Assembly: GCF_036173105.1 (NCBI RefSeq)
Contig: NZ_CP108053.1
Location: 4,030,001-4,094,000, forward strand
DNA length: 64,000 bases
Direction: 5' to 3'
Source: Streptomyces sp. NBC_00287
Lineage (GTDB): Bacteria; Actinomycetota; Actinomycetes; Streptomycetales; Streptomycetaceae
Part shown: positions 1-8,996 of the stretch, one piece after another
Layout: each line of letters begins with the position of its first letter
Numbering within the stretch: the first letter of the stretch is position 1
Notes under the pieces: model-generated
Databases searched by the model: none
What the model was told of the DNA's origin: nothing
What the model saw: only the letters and a program-made list of their open reading frames with translations
Program-made: the position numbers and the translations under genes

Positions 1-2637
1 CTGCTCCAGCGCCGTCTCCGACATCTGGCCGTGCGCGGTCGCGATCCGCGCCTCGGGGACGATCTCACGGAGCCTGGCGGCCGCGCGGTCGATGGACTCC
101 ACCCGGTTGTGGATGTAGAAGACCTGGCCCTCGCGCAGGAGTTCACGGCGGATCGCCGCGCCGATCTGCTTCTCCTCGTACGGGCCGACGAAGGTCAGGA
201 CCGGGTGCCGCTCCTCCGGGGGCGTGGTGATCGTGGACATCTCGCGGATGCCGGTGACCGCCATCTCCAGGGTCCTGGGGATGGGCGTCGCGGACATAGT
301 CAGGACGTCCACATTGGCGCGCAGCTTCTTCAGCTGCTCCTTGTGCTCGACGCCGAAGCGCTGCTCCTCGTCGACGATGACCAGACCGAGGTCCTTGAAC
401 TTCGTCTCCGCCGAGAACAGACGGTGCGTGCCGATGACGATGTCCACCGCCCCGTCCTTCAGGCCCCCCAGGACCGCCTTCGCCTCGGTGTCCGTCTGGA
501 AGCGGGACAACGCCCGTACATTGACCGGGAATTGGGAGTACCGGTCGGAGAACGTCCCGAAGTGCTGCTGCACCAGCAGCGTCGTCGGCACCAGCACCGC
601 CACCTGCTTGCCGTCCTGTACGGCCTTGAAGGCGGCCCGGACCGCGATCTCCGTCTTGCCGTAGCCGACGTCGCCGCAGATCAGGCGGTCCATCGGGACC
701 GTCTTCTCCATGTCCTCCTTGACCTCGGCGATGGTGGTGAGCTGATCCGGCGTCTCCGCGTAGGGGAAGGCGTCCTCCAACTCACGCTGCCACAGGGTGT
801 CCGAGCCGAAGGCGTGCCCCGGGGCCGCCATCCGCGCGCTGTACAGCTTGATCAGGTCGGCCGCGATCTCCTTGACGGCCTTCTTCGCACGTGCCTTGGT
901 CTTCGTCCAGTCCGCGCCGCCCAGGCGGTGCAGCGTGGGCGCCTCGCCGCCGACGTACTTGGTGATCTGCTCCAGCTGGTCGGTGGGGATGTAGAGCCGG
1001 TCGCCGGGCTGGCCGCGCTTGGCGGGGGCGTACTCCACGACGAGGTACTCGCGCGTGGCGCCCTGCACGGTCCGCTGGACCATCTCGATGTAGCGGCCCA
1101 CGCCGTGCTGCTCGTGGACGATGTAGTCGCCCGCCTCCAGGGTGAGCGGGTCGATGGTCTTGCGGCGGCGCGCGGGCATGCGCGCGCCGTCCTTGCCAGC
1201 CGCCTTCTGGCCGGACAGGTCGGTCTCGGTGAGGACGGCGAGCCGGAGCGCCGGATCGACGAAGCCGTAGTCGATCGAGCCGCACGCCACGTGCACGACG
1301 GACGGGCTCAGCGTCGCCAGGTCCGCGTCCAGGCGGGCGGCGATACCCTCGCCGCCGAGCACCTCGACCGTACGGGCGGCGGGGCCGTGGGCCTCGGTGA
1401 CGTAGACCGTGCGCCAGCCGTCGGCGAGCCAGCCCTTGGTGTCGGCGAGCGCCTTCGCGGTGTCGCCGCGGTACGTCTCGGGCGCGTGCATGCCGAGCTT
1501 GAGCGTGTCGGCCTCTTCCAGCGCCTCGTCCGCCGCGAAAGGCGACACCGACCACCACATCATGTCCAGCTCGCCCGCGCGGTCGCGGACGTCCGCGATG
1601 GACCACAGGGAGGCCGCATCGACATCGATGGGCGCCTCGCCACCGCCCGCGGTGGCCGCCCAGGACGCCTGCAGGAACTCCTGCGAGGTCGCTACGAGAT
1701 CGGCCGCACGCGTGCGTACCCGCTCCGGATCGCACACCAGGGCCATCGCACCCTTGGGCAGGACGTCGAGCAGCAGCTCCATGTCGTCGACCAGGACCGG
1801 AGCCAGCGACTCCATTCCTTCTACGGCGATCCCCTCGGCGATCTTGCCGAGCAGCTCGCCGAGCTCCGGGTGCTGCTCGGCGAGTGCACGCGCGCGTGCG
1901 CGTACGTCCTCGGTGAGCAGCAGCTCGCGGCAGGGCGGCGCCCACAGTCCGTGCTCGGCGACCTCGAGGGATCGCTGGTCGGCGACCTTGAAGTAGCGGA
2001 TCTCCTCGACGTCGTCGCCCCAGAACTCGATGCGCAGAGGGTGTTCCTCGGTGGGCGGGAACACATCGAGGATGCCGCCTCGTACGGCGAACTCGCCGCG
2101 CTTCTCGACCAGCTCGACGCGGGAGTACGCGGCGGCGGCGAGGTCCTCGACGATCTCGTTCAGATCGGCGGTCTGGCCGGTGCGCAGGGCCACCGGTTCC
2201 AGGTCGCCGAGGCCCTTGACCTGCGGCTGGAGGACCGAGCGGACGGGGGCGACGACGACGGAGACCGGGCCGGTCTCGGGGTCGTCGGGGCGGGGGTGGG
2301 CCAAGCGCCTGAGGACGGCGAGGCGGCGGCCGACGGTGTCGCTGCGGGGGCTGAGGCGTTCGTGCGGAAGGGTCTCCCAGGAGGGGTACTCCACGACGCC
2401 CTCCGGGGGGAGGAGGGAGCGCAGGGCGGCCGCGAGATCCTCGGCCTCCCGGCCCGTCGCCGTCACCGCGAGCACGGGCCGGCCGGCCTCGCGGGCCAGG
2501 GCGGCGACCGCGAAGGGGCGGGCCGCCGGGGGGCCGACGAGGTCGACGTGCATGCGGTTGCCGTCGGTGGCCGCGGTGATCGCTTCCGCGAGGGCGGTGT
2601 CCTTGACGACGGCGTCGAGCAGACCGTGCAGGCTCAT
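1..2637 (-). CDS. mfd: Transcription-repair coupling factor Mfd (3' end outside window)
   Basis: This is the DNA translocase that dislodges RNA polymerase stalled at lesions and recruits the UvrA-led excision machinery. The 879 codons present run off the left edge, so about the last quarter of the usual 1,150-1,200 residues is missing (end of the second RecA lobe and the UvrA-binding C-terminus). Visible are a UvrB-like N-terminal half, Walker A as GDVGYGKTE near residue 652, the helicase box DEEQRFGV near residue 755, and PEARIATAHGQMSE close to the edge, which starts the translocation motif of lobe 2. ATG at 2637 is chosen because the product opens MSLHGLLDAVV, the usual family start. The ribosome-binding site is weak. 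A 397-base gap separates it from the next gene. Confidence 0.95.
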   Translation of the reverse strand, partial: MSLHGLLDAVVKDTALAEAITAATDGNRMHVDLVGPPAARPFAVAALAREAGRPVLAVTATGREAEDLAAALRSLLPPEGVVEYPSWETLPHERLSPRSDTVGRRLAVLRRLAHPRPDDPETGPVSVVVAPVRSVLQPQVKGLGDLEPVALRTGQTADLNEIVEDLAAAAYSRVELVEKRGEFAVRGGILDVFPPTEEHPLRIEFWGDDVEEIRYFKVADQRSLEVAEHGLWAPPCRELLLTEDVRARARALAEQHPELGELLGKIAEGIAVEGMESLAPVLVDDMELLLDVLPKGAMALVCDPERVRTRAADLVATSQEFLQASWAATAGGGEAPIDVDAASLWSIADVRDRAGELDMMWWSVSPFAADEALEEADTLKLGMHAPETYRGDTAKALADTKGWLADGWRTVYVTEAHGPAARTVEVLGGEGIAARLDADLATLSPSVVHVACGSIDYGFVDPALRLAVLTETDLSGQKAAGKDGARMPARRRKTIDPLTLEAGDYIVHEQHGVGRYIEMVQRTVQGATREYLVVEYAPAKRGQPGDRLYIPTDQLEQITKYVGGEAPTLHRLGGADWTKTKARAKKAVKEIAADLIKLYSARMAAPGHAFGSDTLWQRELEDAFPYAETPDQLTTIAEVKEDMEKTVPMDRLICGDVGYGKTEIAVRAAFKAVQDGKQVAVLVPTTLLVQQHFGTFSDRYSQFPVNVRALSRFQTDTEAKAVLGGLKDGAVDIVIGTHRLFSAETKFKDLGLVIVDEEQRFGVEHKEQLKKLRANVDVLTMSATPIPRTLEMAVTGIREMSTITTPPEERHPVLTFVGPYEEKQIGAAIRRELLREGQVFYIHNRVESIDRAAARLREIVPEARIATAHGQMSETALEQ

Positions 2638-2740
2638 GTGGAGGGAGCTTCCGTCCGAGGGTGGGCAACGCGAAGGGCCCGACTCGTCGTACGGGCCGGG
2701 GGGTCTCCAGCGTACGTCGCTGCGCGGGCGGGCGCCGGGG

Positions 2741-2766
2741 CTGTGGATAACGTGGGTTTTCCACAG
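2741..2766. promoter_or_regulatory. Inverted pair of DnaA-box-like sites upstream of mfd
   Basis: TGTGGATAA (2742-2750) is the reverse complement of the classical DnaA box TTATCCACA. TTTTCCACA (2757-2765) faces it with one mismatch. Together they form the inverted repeat CTGTGGA/TCCACAG around a 12-base spacer, about 105 bases upstream of the mfd start. Binding is an inference; similar sequences also occur by chance or as hairpins in Streptomyces intergenic DNA. Confidence 0.35.
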
Positions 2767-2825
2767 GTTCGGTGCGGGGGTGGGCCTTGCGGTTTCTCGC
2801 CCCCGCCGCCCCTACCCGTCCCATC

Positions 2826-2868
2826 CCGGGGCGCTGCCCCGGACCCCCGCTGGGGGCTGCGCCCCCAG
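2826..2868. repeat. Two adjacent GC-rich hairpins in the mfd/ABC gap
   Basis: CCGGGGC-gct-GCCCCGG (2826-2842) and CTGGGGGC-tgc-GCCCCCAG (2850-2868) are perfect short hairpins with three-base loops. Hairpins of this composition are scattered through Streptomyces intergenic regions. They lie in the 397-base gene-free stretch 2638-3034, which otherwise holds the DnaA-like pair, a duplicated 30-mer and a terminator, and no convincing coding sequence. Confidence 0.5.
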
Positions 2869-2895
2869 ATCCCCCTTCGGCCCTGAAAGGGCCTT

Positions 2896-2964
2896 GTCCT
2901 CAAACGCCGGACGGGCTGGAAGACAGACGGCCTCGTCCTCGAACGCCGGACGGGCTGAAAGACA
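2896..2964. repeat. Duplicated 30-base intergenic repeat
   Basis: Two copies of a 30-base unit start at 2896 and 2935 (39-base period) and differ at two positions. Each contains the core AACGCCGGACGGGCTG, a sequence I recognise as a common dispersed intergenic element of Streptomyces genomes. Its function is unknown. Confidence 0.6.
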
Positions 2965-2969
2965 AACAC

Positions 2970-3007
2970 CCGGTGCCGGGAAGCCCCCCAAGGCTTCCCG
3001 GCACCGG
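2970..3007 (-). terminator. Strong hairpin terminator after the ABC permease gene
   Basis: A perfect 16-base stem (2970-2985 with 2992-3007) encloses a six-base loop, 28 bases beyond the permease stop codon. There is no T-run, as is usual for Streptomyces terminators. It would end the two-gene transporter transcript. Confidence 0.75.
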
Positions 3008-3034
3008 TTCCCCCGCAACCCCCGTGTGCGGTGG

Positions 3035-5614
3035 CTACTCCGTCGCGATCGCGTTCAGGACGTTCATGCGGCCCGCCCGGAACGCGGGGATCAGTGCGGC
3101 GAACAGGCCCACGAAGGCCGAGCCGATGAAGACGCCGCCGATGGTGACCCAGGGGATCTCCAGGACCTTCAGGCCCTCCAGGGCGAGGAGTTTCTGGGCT
3201 GTCGCGCCCCAGCCCATGCCGAGGCCGAGGCCGAGCAGGGCGCCGAAGAGGGCGATGACCACCGACTCCATGCGGATCATGCGGCGCAGCTGGCGGCGGG
3301 AGAGGCCGATCGCCCTCATGAGGCCGATCTCCCTGGTGCGCTCCACCACCGACAGGGCCAGGGTGTTCACCACACCCAGGATCGCGACGATGATCGCGAG
3401 GGCCAGCAGGCCGTAGATCATGTTCAGCAGCTGGCCGATCTGGTCCTTCAGAGCCTCCTTGTAGTCGGTCTGGTCGCGCACGGTGTACTGCGGGTAGTCG
3501 TGCAGCGCCGACTTCAGGGACTTGTACGCGGCGTCCTGCTGGCCCTCCTTGGCGCTGGCGAAGATCAGCTGGTCCAGCGGCATCTTGTCGGCCGGCACGT
3601 ACTTCGCGAGCGTGGCGATCGACATGTACTTGGAGCCCGCATCGATGACGACATCACTGCTGGTGATCGCCCGCACCGTCAACTCGGCCGTCGCGCCGTC
3701 CTTGAAGTCGACCTTGATCTTCGAGCCGAGCTGGATGTCGTGCTCCTCGGCGAACTTCTCGTGGACGGACATCGAGTCGGGCTTGTAGGCGTCCGCGAGG
3801 TTTCCGGCGACCGTCTTGGTGCGCAGGTCCTGCGCGTACGTCGGGTCGGCCGCGGTGATGTCGGTGTCCTTGAGCGTCTTGCCGTCGGGGGTGGTGTAGT
3901 CCGCCTCGGTGATCTTGTACTGGGTGACATGGTCGAGCCCCGGCGTCGACTTCGCCGCCTTCACGGCCTCCGGAGTGACCAGCTGGCCCCTGTCGGACTG
4001 GATGATGAAGTCCGTGCCGACGGTCTTGTCGAGCTGGTCGGTCGCCGAGGCGACCATCGAGGAGCCGACGACCGAGAGACAGGCGACCAGCGCGAGCCCG
4101 ATCATCAGGGCGGCTCCCGTGGCGCCCGTACGGCGCGGATTGCGCAGCGCGTTGCGCTCGGCCATGCGGCCGACCGGGCCGAACATCCGCAGGATCAGGG
4201 CGCCCAGGACCCGCACCACGCCGCCCGCGAGCAGCGGGCCGATGACGACGAAGCCGATGAGGGACAGGACGACGCCGAGGCCGAGCCACAGCGAGCCGTC
4301 CTTGGCCTTGTCGGCGGACGCGGCCAGGTAGAGGGCGTAGCCGCCGCCCGCGGTGAGCAGCGTGCCCAGCACGGCCCGTACGACGCCCGCCTTGGCGTCC
4401 GCCGGGGCGCCCGCGTCCCGCAGGGCGGCCATCGGGGAGACCTTGCCCGCGCGGCGGGCCGGCAGATAGGCGGCGAGGACGGTGACGACCACACCGAGGA
4501 CCAGGCCGATCGCCGGAGTCGTCCAGCCGATCGTCAGGTCGGAGGTGGACAGCTCCATGCCCATGGTGCCCATGAGCTTCATCAGCCCGACCGCGAGACC
4601 GACGCCCGCGCCGACGCCCAAGAGCGAGCCGACCACGCCCAGCAGCAGCGCCTCCACCAGCACCGACCGGTTGACCTGCTTGCGGCTGGAGCCGATGGCC
4701 CGCATCAGGCCGATCTCGCGGGTGCGCTGGGCGACCAGCATCGAGAAGGTGTTGATGATCAGGAAGATGCCGACGAGGAAGGCGATTCCGGCGAAGCCGA
4801 GCATCGCGTACTTCATGACGTTCATGAATTCCGCGACGTCGTCCTGGTTGGCGTCGGCGGTCTCCTTGGCCGTCATCACCTTGTAGTCGCCGCCGGTCTC
4901 GGCGAGCACGTTCTTCTTCAGCTGCGCGTCGGTGACGCCGCTCGCCGCCGTGACGTTGACGTTCGTGTACACGTCCGGCTCACCGACCAGCGCCTGCTGG
5001 GCGGTCTTGGTGTCCAGGTAGAAGATCGCCGCGCCGGGGTTGGTGACCTCGAAGTCGGCGATGCCCGAGATCTTCGCGGTGTGCGTGCCGACCGCGCTGA
5101 TCAGGGAGATCTCGTCACCGAGCTGCAGATCGTGCTTGTCGACGGTGTCCGCGTCCACCATGACCTGGTCGGAGCCCTTGGGCGCCGTACCGGAGGAGAT
5201 CGCCATGGTGCGGGCGTCGTTGCTGTTCCAGCTGCCGACGATGGTCGGGGCGCCGCTGGAGGGCGAGAGGTTGTCCTTGTCGGCGTCGACGACGGTCACC
5301 GAGGTGGAGAAAACGGTCCCCTCCGCCGACTTCACGCCCTGCGCGCCGCGCACCTTGTCCACCACTGAGGCCGGCATGACCGGCGGCTTGCCGTTGTCGG
5401 CGGTGGTCTCGCCGGTGTCCGAGGCTTCCTTCGAACTCACCGTCACATCGGAGGAGGTGGCGGCGAACAACTTGTCGAAGGTCGTGTTCATGGTGTCGGT
5501 GAACACCAGGGTCCCGCAGACGAAGGCCACCGACAGCAGGACAGCCACGGCCGACAGGGCCATGCGTCCCTTGTGCGCGAAGAAGTTGCGCATCGACGTC
5601 TTGAGCACGGTCAT
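3035..5614 (-). CDS. ABC transporter permease, duplicated FtsX/MacB type
   Basis: An 859-residue membrane subunit built as two FtsX-like halves. Residues about 15-40 form the first membrane segment, followed by an extracytoplasmic MacB-like domain to about residue 260, a cluster of membrane segments to about 480, then a second extracytoplasmic domain and a final three-segment bundle ending FRAGRMNVLNAIATE. The motif TREIGLMRAIG, typical of the cytoplasmic coupling region, occurs in both halves. The start ATG overlaps the stop of the ATP-binding gene (ATGA, 5611-5614), so the pair is translationally coupled. Family members move lipoproteins, lipids, peptides or drugs, or act as mechanotransmitters; the sequence does not show which. 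No sensor kinase is adjacent. Confidence 0.88.
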   Translation of the reverse strand: MTVLKTSMRNFFAHKGRMALSAVAVLLSVAFVCGTLVFTDTMNTTFDKLFAATSSDVTVSSKEASDTGETTADNGKPPVMPASVVDKVRGAQGVKSAEGTVFSTSVTVVDADKDNLSPSSGAPTIVGSWNSNDARTMAISSGTAPKGSDQVMVDADTVDKHDLQLGDEISLISAVGTHTAKISGIADFEVTNPGAAIFYLDTKTAQQALVGEPDVYTNVNVTAASGVTDAQLKKNVLAETGGDYKVMTAKETADANQDDVAEFMNVMKYAMLGFAGIAFLVGIFLIINTFSMLVAQRTREIGLMRAIGSSRKQVNRSVLVEALLLGVVGSLLGVGAGVGLAVGLMKLMGTMGMELSTSDLTIGWTTPAIGLVLGVVVTVLAAYLPARRAGKVSPMAALRDAGAPADAKAGVVRAVLGTLLTAGGGYALYLAASADKAKDGSLWLGLGVVLSLIGFVVIGPLLAGGVVRVLGALILRMFGPVGRMAERNALRNPRRTGATGAALMIGLALVACLSVVGSSMVASATDQLDKTVGTDFIIQSDRGQLVTPEAVKAAKSTPGLDHVTQYKITEADYTTPDGKTLKDTDITAADPTYAQDLRTKTVAGNLADAYKPDSMSVHEKFAEEHDIQLGSKIKVDFKDGATAELTVRAITSSDVVIDAGSKYMSIATLAKYVPADKMPLDQLIFASAKEGQQDAAYKSLKSALHDYPQYTVRDQTDYKEALKDQIGQLLNMIYGLLALAIIVAILGVVNTLALSVVERTREIGLMRAIGLSRRQLRRMIRMESVVIALFGALLGLGLGMGWGATAQKLLALEGLKVLEIPWVTIGGVFIGSAFVGLFAALIPAFRAGRMNVLNAIATE

Positions 5615-6399
5615 GACGTACGCCCCCGGGCGTCGAAGTCCTTCATGCGGTCCAGGACGGCCTCGGCGGTCGGCTTGAACATCTCGTCGACGATGCGTCC
5701 GTCGGCGAGGTACAGCACGCGGTCCGCGTACGAGGCGGCGACCGGGTCGTGGGTGACCATCACGATGGTCTGCCCGAGCTCGTCGACCGAACGGCGCAGG
5801 AAGCCCAGTACCTCGGCACCCGCGCGTGAGTCGAGATTTCCGGTCGGCTCGTCACCGAAGATGATCTCCGGGCGAGCGGCCAGCGCCCGGGCCACCGCGA
5901 CGCGCTGCTGCTGACCGCCGGAGAGCTGGGTGGGCCGGTGCTTGAGTCGGTCGGAAAGTCCAACTGTGTCCACCACGCGCGTGAGCCACTCCTTGTCGGG
6001 CTTCCGCCCGGCGATGTCCATGGGCAGCGTGATGTTCTCGATCGCGTTCAGCGTCGGCAGCAGGTTGAAGGCCTGGAAGATGAAGCCGATCCGGTCCCGG
6101 CGCAGCTGTGTGAGCTTCTTGTCCTTCAGGCCGGTGATCTCGGTCTCGTCCAGGTGGATCTGACCGCTGGTCACGGTGTCGAGACCGGCGAGGCAGTGCA
6201 TGAGGGTGGACTTGCCGGAACCCGAGGGGCCCATGATCGCGGTGAACTGTCCCCGCGCGATGTCCACGTCCACATGGTCCAGGGCGACGACCCGGGTCTC
6301 CCCGGACCCGTACGCCTTCACGACCTGCCGCGCCCGGGCGGCAACGGCCGTACGCCCTCCAGTGCCCCCGTGCCTGGGAATGGTTACGGCCGATGTCAT
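5611..6399 (-). CDS. ABC transporter ATP-binding protein, LolD/MacB type
   Basis: A 262-residue ATPase that energises the permease encoded immediately downstream. Walker A is GPSGSGKST, the Q-loop is FQAFNLL, the signature is LSGGQQQRVAVARAL and Walker B is IIFGDEPTGNLDS; the LolD-type wording of these motifs fits a FtsX-like partner. The open frame extends upstream to 6711, but ATG 6399 is chosen because AGGAGA lies eight bases before it and family homology begins just after. The first roughly 25 residues are a variable lead-in. The gene heads a two-gene operon. Confidence 0.92.
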   Translation of the reverse strand: MTSAVTIPRHGGTGGRTAVAARARQVVKAYGSGETRVVALDHVDVDIARGQFTAIMGPSGSGKSTLMHCLAGLDTVTSGQIHLDETEITGLKDKKLTQLRRDRIGFIFQAFNLLPTLNAIENITLPMDIAGRKPDKEWLTRVVDTVGLSDRLKHRPTQLSGGQQQRVAVARALAARPEIIFGDEPTGNLDSRAGAEVLGFLRRSVDELGQTIVMVTHDPVAASYADRVLYLADGRIVDEMFKPTAEAVLDRMKDFDARGRTS

Positions 6400-6779
6400 G
6401 GCAAATCTCCTATGTCGGTCAGCAGATGAGTCGTGCGAAGCGGTACGTCGATGAGTCTGGTCTTGGGAGGGGTCCGAGCGCGCTGGTGCCCAGCGCAGTC
6501 TTTTGCGGGGGAAAACCCCACCCCCGCAAGGCCGGTCAGCCGCCCCCCAGCGGCGTAAAGCCAGGTTAAGGACGCACCCGGGGCCCTCTCGTCCTCCGCC
6601 GGTACGAACCCTCCCCGAGCCGTAGTACGGAGGTACCCCTAGGGGCAGTCCGCCCTTCGGTGGAGTACTTCTCGGGGTCGCCTCCACCCTCGGGACCGCC
6701 TCAGGCTCCACCCTCCCGCCACGTGAGGGTCAAGTGGGAAGCTGGTCGGCGGCAGATAGGTGCAGGGGGAAGGAATCCG
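6400..6779. other. 380-base divergent intergenic region with a CCCCTAGGGG palindrome
   Basis: This gap separates the ABC transporter genes (minus) from the MFS exporter (plus) and must hold both promoters. The only clear structure is the perfect palindrome CCCCTAGGGG at 6636-6645, preceded by GGTA. G-tract/C-tract palindromes are used by CsoR/RcnR-type metal repressors, but no such regulator is in the window. I could not pick out a convincing -35/-10 pair. Confidence 0.4.
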
Positions 6780-8282
6780 GTGGGCGGCGATACGAGACCT
6801 GCGATACGCGACTCCGCACAGCACACCGGACCCGACCGCCGCGGCGCCGTCGTGGCCGCCCTGATGCTGTCGATGGCTCTCGCGGCCCTCGACGCCACCA
6901 TCGTCTCCACCGCCGTCCCCCAGATCGTCGGCGACCTCGGCGGCTTCTCCTACTTCTCGTGGCTCTTCTCCGGCTATCTGCTGGCCGTGACCGTCTCGCT
7001 CCCCGTCTACGGCAAGCTCTCCGACACCTACGGCCGCAAGCCGGTGCTGGTGGCGGGCGCGGCCGTGTTCCTGCTCGGCTCGCTGCTGTGCGCCCTCGCC
7101 TGGAACATGGGGGCGCTGATCGCCTTCCGGATCGTGCAGGGCCTCGGCGGCGGCGCGCTCCAGGGCACGGTCCAGACGCTCGCCGCCGATCTGTACCCGC
7201 TCAAGGAGCGCCCCAAGATCCAGTCCAAGCTGTCCACGGTATGGGCGGTCTCCGCGGTCGCGGGCCCCGGCGTGGGCGGCCTGTTGGCGGCGTACGCCGA
7301 CTGGCGGTGGATCTTCCTCGTCAACCTCCCGGTCGGAGCGGTGGCGTTGTGGCTGATCGTGCGTCATCTGCACGAGCCGGAACGCTCCGAAACGACGGCC
7401 ACGCGCGCGCGTGTCGACTGGGCGGGTGCGCTCGCGGTGTTCGCCTGCGGTGGTGTCCTGCTGACCGCGCTGGTGCAGGGCGGGGTGGCCTGGCCCTGGC
7501 TGTCCGCGCCCTCGCTGGCCCTGCTGGCCACGGGACTCGCCCTCGCGGCCGTCGTCGTGCTGGTGGAGCGCCGGGCGGCGGATCCGATCATCCCGGGCTG
7601 GGTGTGGCGCCGCCGTACGATCGCCGCGGTCAATCTCGCCCTCGGCGCACTGGGCCTGCTGATGGTCGCCCCGACGGTCTTCCTGCCCACGTACGCCCAG
7701 TCGGTGCTCGGTCTCGGTCCCGTGGCCGCCGGATTCGTGCTGTCCGTATGGACGTTGAGCTGGCCGGTGTCGGCCGCGTTCAGTCAGCACGTGTACCGCA
7801 GGATCGGTTTCCGCGACACCGCGATGCTCGGCATGGCCGCGGCGGCACTGATCCTCTTCGCCTTCCCGTTCCTCCCGTATCCGGGCCGGGCCTGGCAGCC
7901 GACGCTGCTGATGCTGCTGCTCGGCGGCGCGCTCGGGCTCTTCCAGCTCCCGCTGATCGTGGGCGTCCAGTCGACCGTGGGCTGGTCGGAGCGCGGCACC
8001 ACCACGGCGTCAGTGCTGTTCTGCCGGCAGACGGGCCAGACGCTGGGCGCGGCGGCCTTCGGCGCCATCGCCAACGGTGTCCTCGCCGCGCGCCTCGGCG
8101 GCGCGAGCGACCTGGACTCGGTCACCCGCACACTCGGCTCCGGTACGCCGACGGAGGCGACCCGGCAGGCCGTCGCGGACGCGGTGCACGCCGTGTATCT
8201 CGGCGCGTCCTGCGCGGCGGCGCTGGCATTCCTGGTGCTGTTGTTCTTGGCTCCGCGGCAATTTCCGGTGATCGGAGACTGA
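6780..8282 (+). CDS. MFS multidrug exporter, DHA2 (14-helix) family
   Basis: A proton-driven exporter of about 500 residues. Hydrophobic segments run the whole length and fit the 14-helix DHA2/EmrB-QacA layout. Recognisable are AALDATIVSTAVPQI in helix 1 (the DHA2 motif D1) and GKLSDTYGRKPV between helices 2 and 3 (MFS motif A). The open frame begins at 6660, but GTG 6780 is preferred: AGGGGGAAGGA precedes it, and the upstream residues are proline- and arginine-rich and unlike a transporter start. No TetR or MarR regulator is adjacent. The substrate cannot be read from the sequence. Confidence 0.9.
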   Translation: MGGDTRPAIRDSAQHTGPDRRGAVVAALMLSMALAALDATIVSTAVPQIVGDLGGFSYFSWLFSGYLLAVTVSLPVYGKLSDTYGRKPVLVAGAAVFLLGSLLCALAWNMGALIAFRIVQGLGGGALQGTVQTLAADLYPLKERPKIQSKLSTVWAVSAVAGPGVGGLLAAYADWRWIFLVNLPVGAVALWLIVRHLHEPERSETTATRARVDWAGALAVFACGGVLLTALVQGGVAWPWLSAPSLALLATGLALAAVVVLVERRAADPIIPGWVWRRRTIAAVNLALGALGLLMVAPTVFLPTYAQSVLGLGPVAAGFVLSVWTLSWPVSAAFSQHVYRRIGFRDTAMLGMAAAALILFAFPFLPYPGRAWQPTLLMLLLGGALGLFQLPLIVGVQSTVGWSERGTTTASVLFCRQTGQTLGAAAFGAIANGVLAARLGGASDLDSVTRTLGSGTPTEATRQAVADAVHAVYLGASCAAALAFLVLLFLAPRQFPVIGD

Positions 8283-8303
8283 GCCATCCCTATCCTGGGT
8301 CGC

Positions 8304-8789
8304 ATGGTGAGGTTGGAGCGGCTGCGGGCCGACCACGCGGACGCGCTGCTGGCCTTCGAGCGGGAGAACCGCGCGTACTTCGCGCGCACGATCCCCGACC
8401 GCGGTGACGCATACTTCGAACCCGACGGCTTCGCGGACCGCCACCAGGCGCTCCTGACCGAACAGGGCCTCGGCACCTGCCACTTCCACGTCCTCATCGA
8501 CGACGAGGGCCGGCTGATCGGCCGTGTCAACCTGGTGGACGTCGAGGACGGCAGTGCCGAACTCGGCTACCGCATCGGGGAGAACGCGGCGGGCAAGGGC
8601 GTGGCGACGGCGGCCGTCGGGGCGGTGTGCGGGCTGGCTGCCACGGCGTACGCGCTCACGGAGCTCACCGCGGTCACGACGCTGGACAATCTGGCGTCAC
8701 GGGCGGTCCTGGAGCGCAACTCCTTCTCGCCCACCGGCGAGCTCATGATCGACGGGCGGCCCGGCATCGCCTATCGCCGCGCCCTGTAG
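8304..8789 (+). CDS. GNAT acetyltransferase, RimJ/RimL-like
   Basis: A 161-residue N-acetyltransferase of the GNAT fold. The opening VRLERLRADHADALLAFERE and the acetyl-CoA loop region GYRIGENAAGKGVATAAV (a variant of the usual Q/RxxGxG/A motif A) match the RimJ/RimL group, which acetylates protein N-termini or small amines. It starts 21 bases after the exporter stop. There is no clear Shine-Dalgarno; TATCCT at 8291-8296, seven bases before the ATG, could be a -10 box giving a leaderless message. The substrate is unknown. Confidence 0.8.
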   Translation: MVRLERLRADHADALLAFERENRAYFARTIPDRGDAYFEPDGFADRHQALLTEQGLGTCHFHVLIDDEGRLIGRVNLVDVEDGSAELGYRIGENAAGKGVATAAVGAVCGLAATAYALTELTAVTTLDNLASRAVLERNSFSPTGELMIDGRPGIAYRRAL

Positions 8790-8996
8790 CGGACGGCGCT
8801 CTCAAAAAGTCGGAGTTAACGGGGGTAACACCCGAGGTCAGGCCCCTCAAAGCGAAAGCAAGCGCATACATACCACTCAGTTTGCCGAAAGCCTCGCGGA
8901 TCTTGCTACCAGCGAGTAGCGTGCGTCACCGCTCGACCGCCCCCCACCTCCCTGCGGTCCGCACCCGGACCCGAGCCGCCACGCAAGGAGCACGGG

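Noticed and set aside
782..2824. 680-codon minus-strand frame overlapping mfd
   Set aside because: An out-of-frame shadow on the coding strand of mfd: almost only Arg, Pro, Gly and Ala, with no motif.
31..2886. 951-codon open frame on the plus strand
   Set aside because: It is antisense to mfd. Its translation is rich in Arg, Gly, Val and Leu without any family motif, the usual shadow in very GC-rich DNA.
6660..6779. Upstream extension of the MFS exporter
   Set aside because: The residues are Pro/Arg/Gly-rich and unlike an exporter N-terminus, and a good ribosome-binding site precedes GTG 6780.
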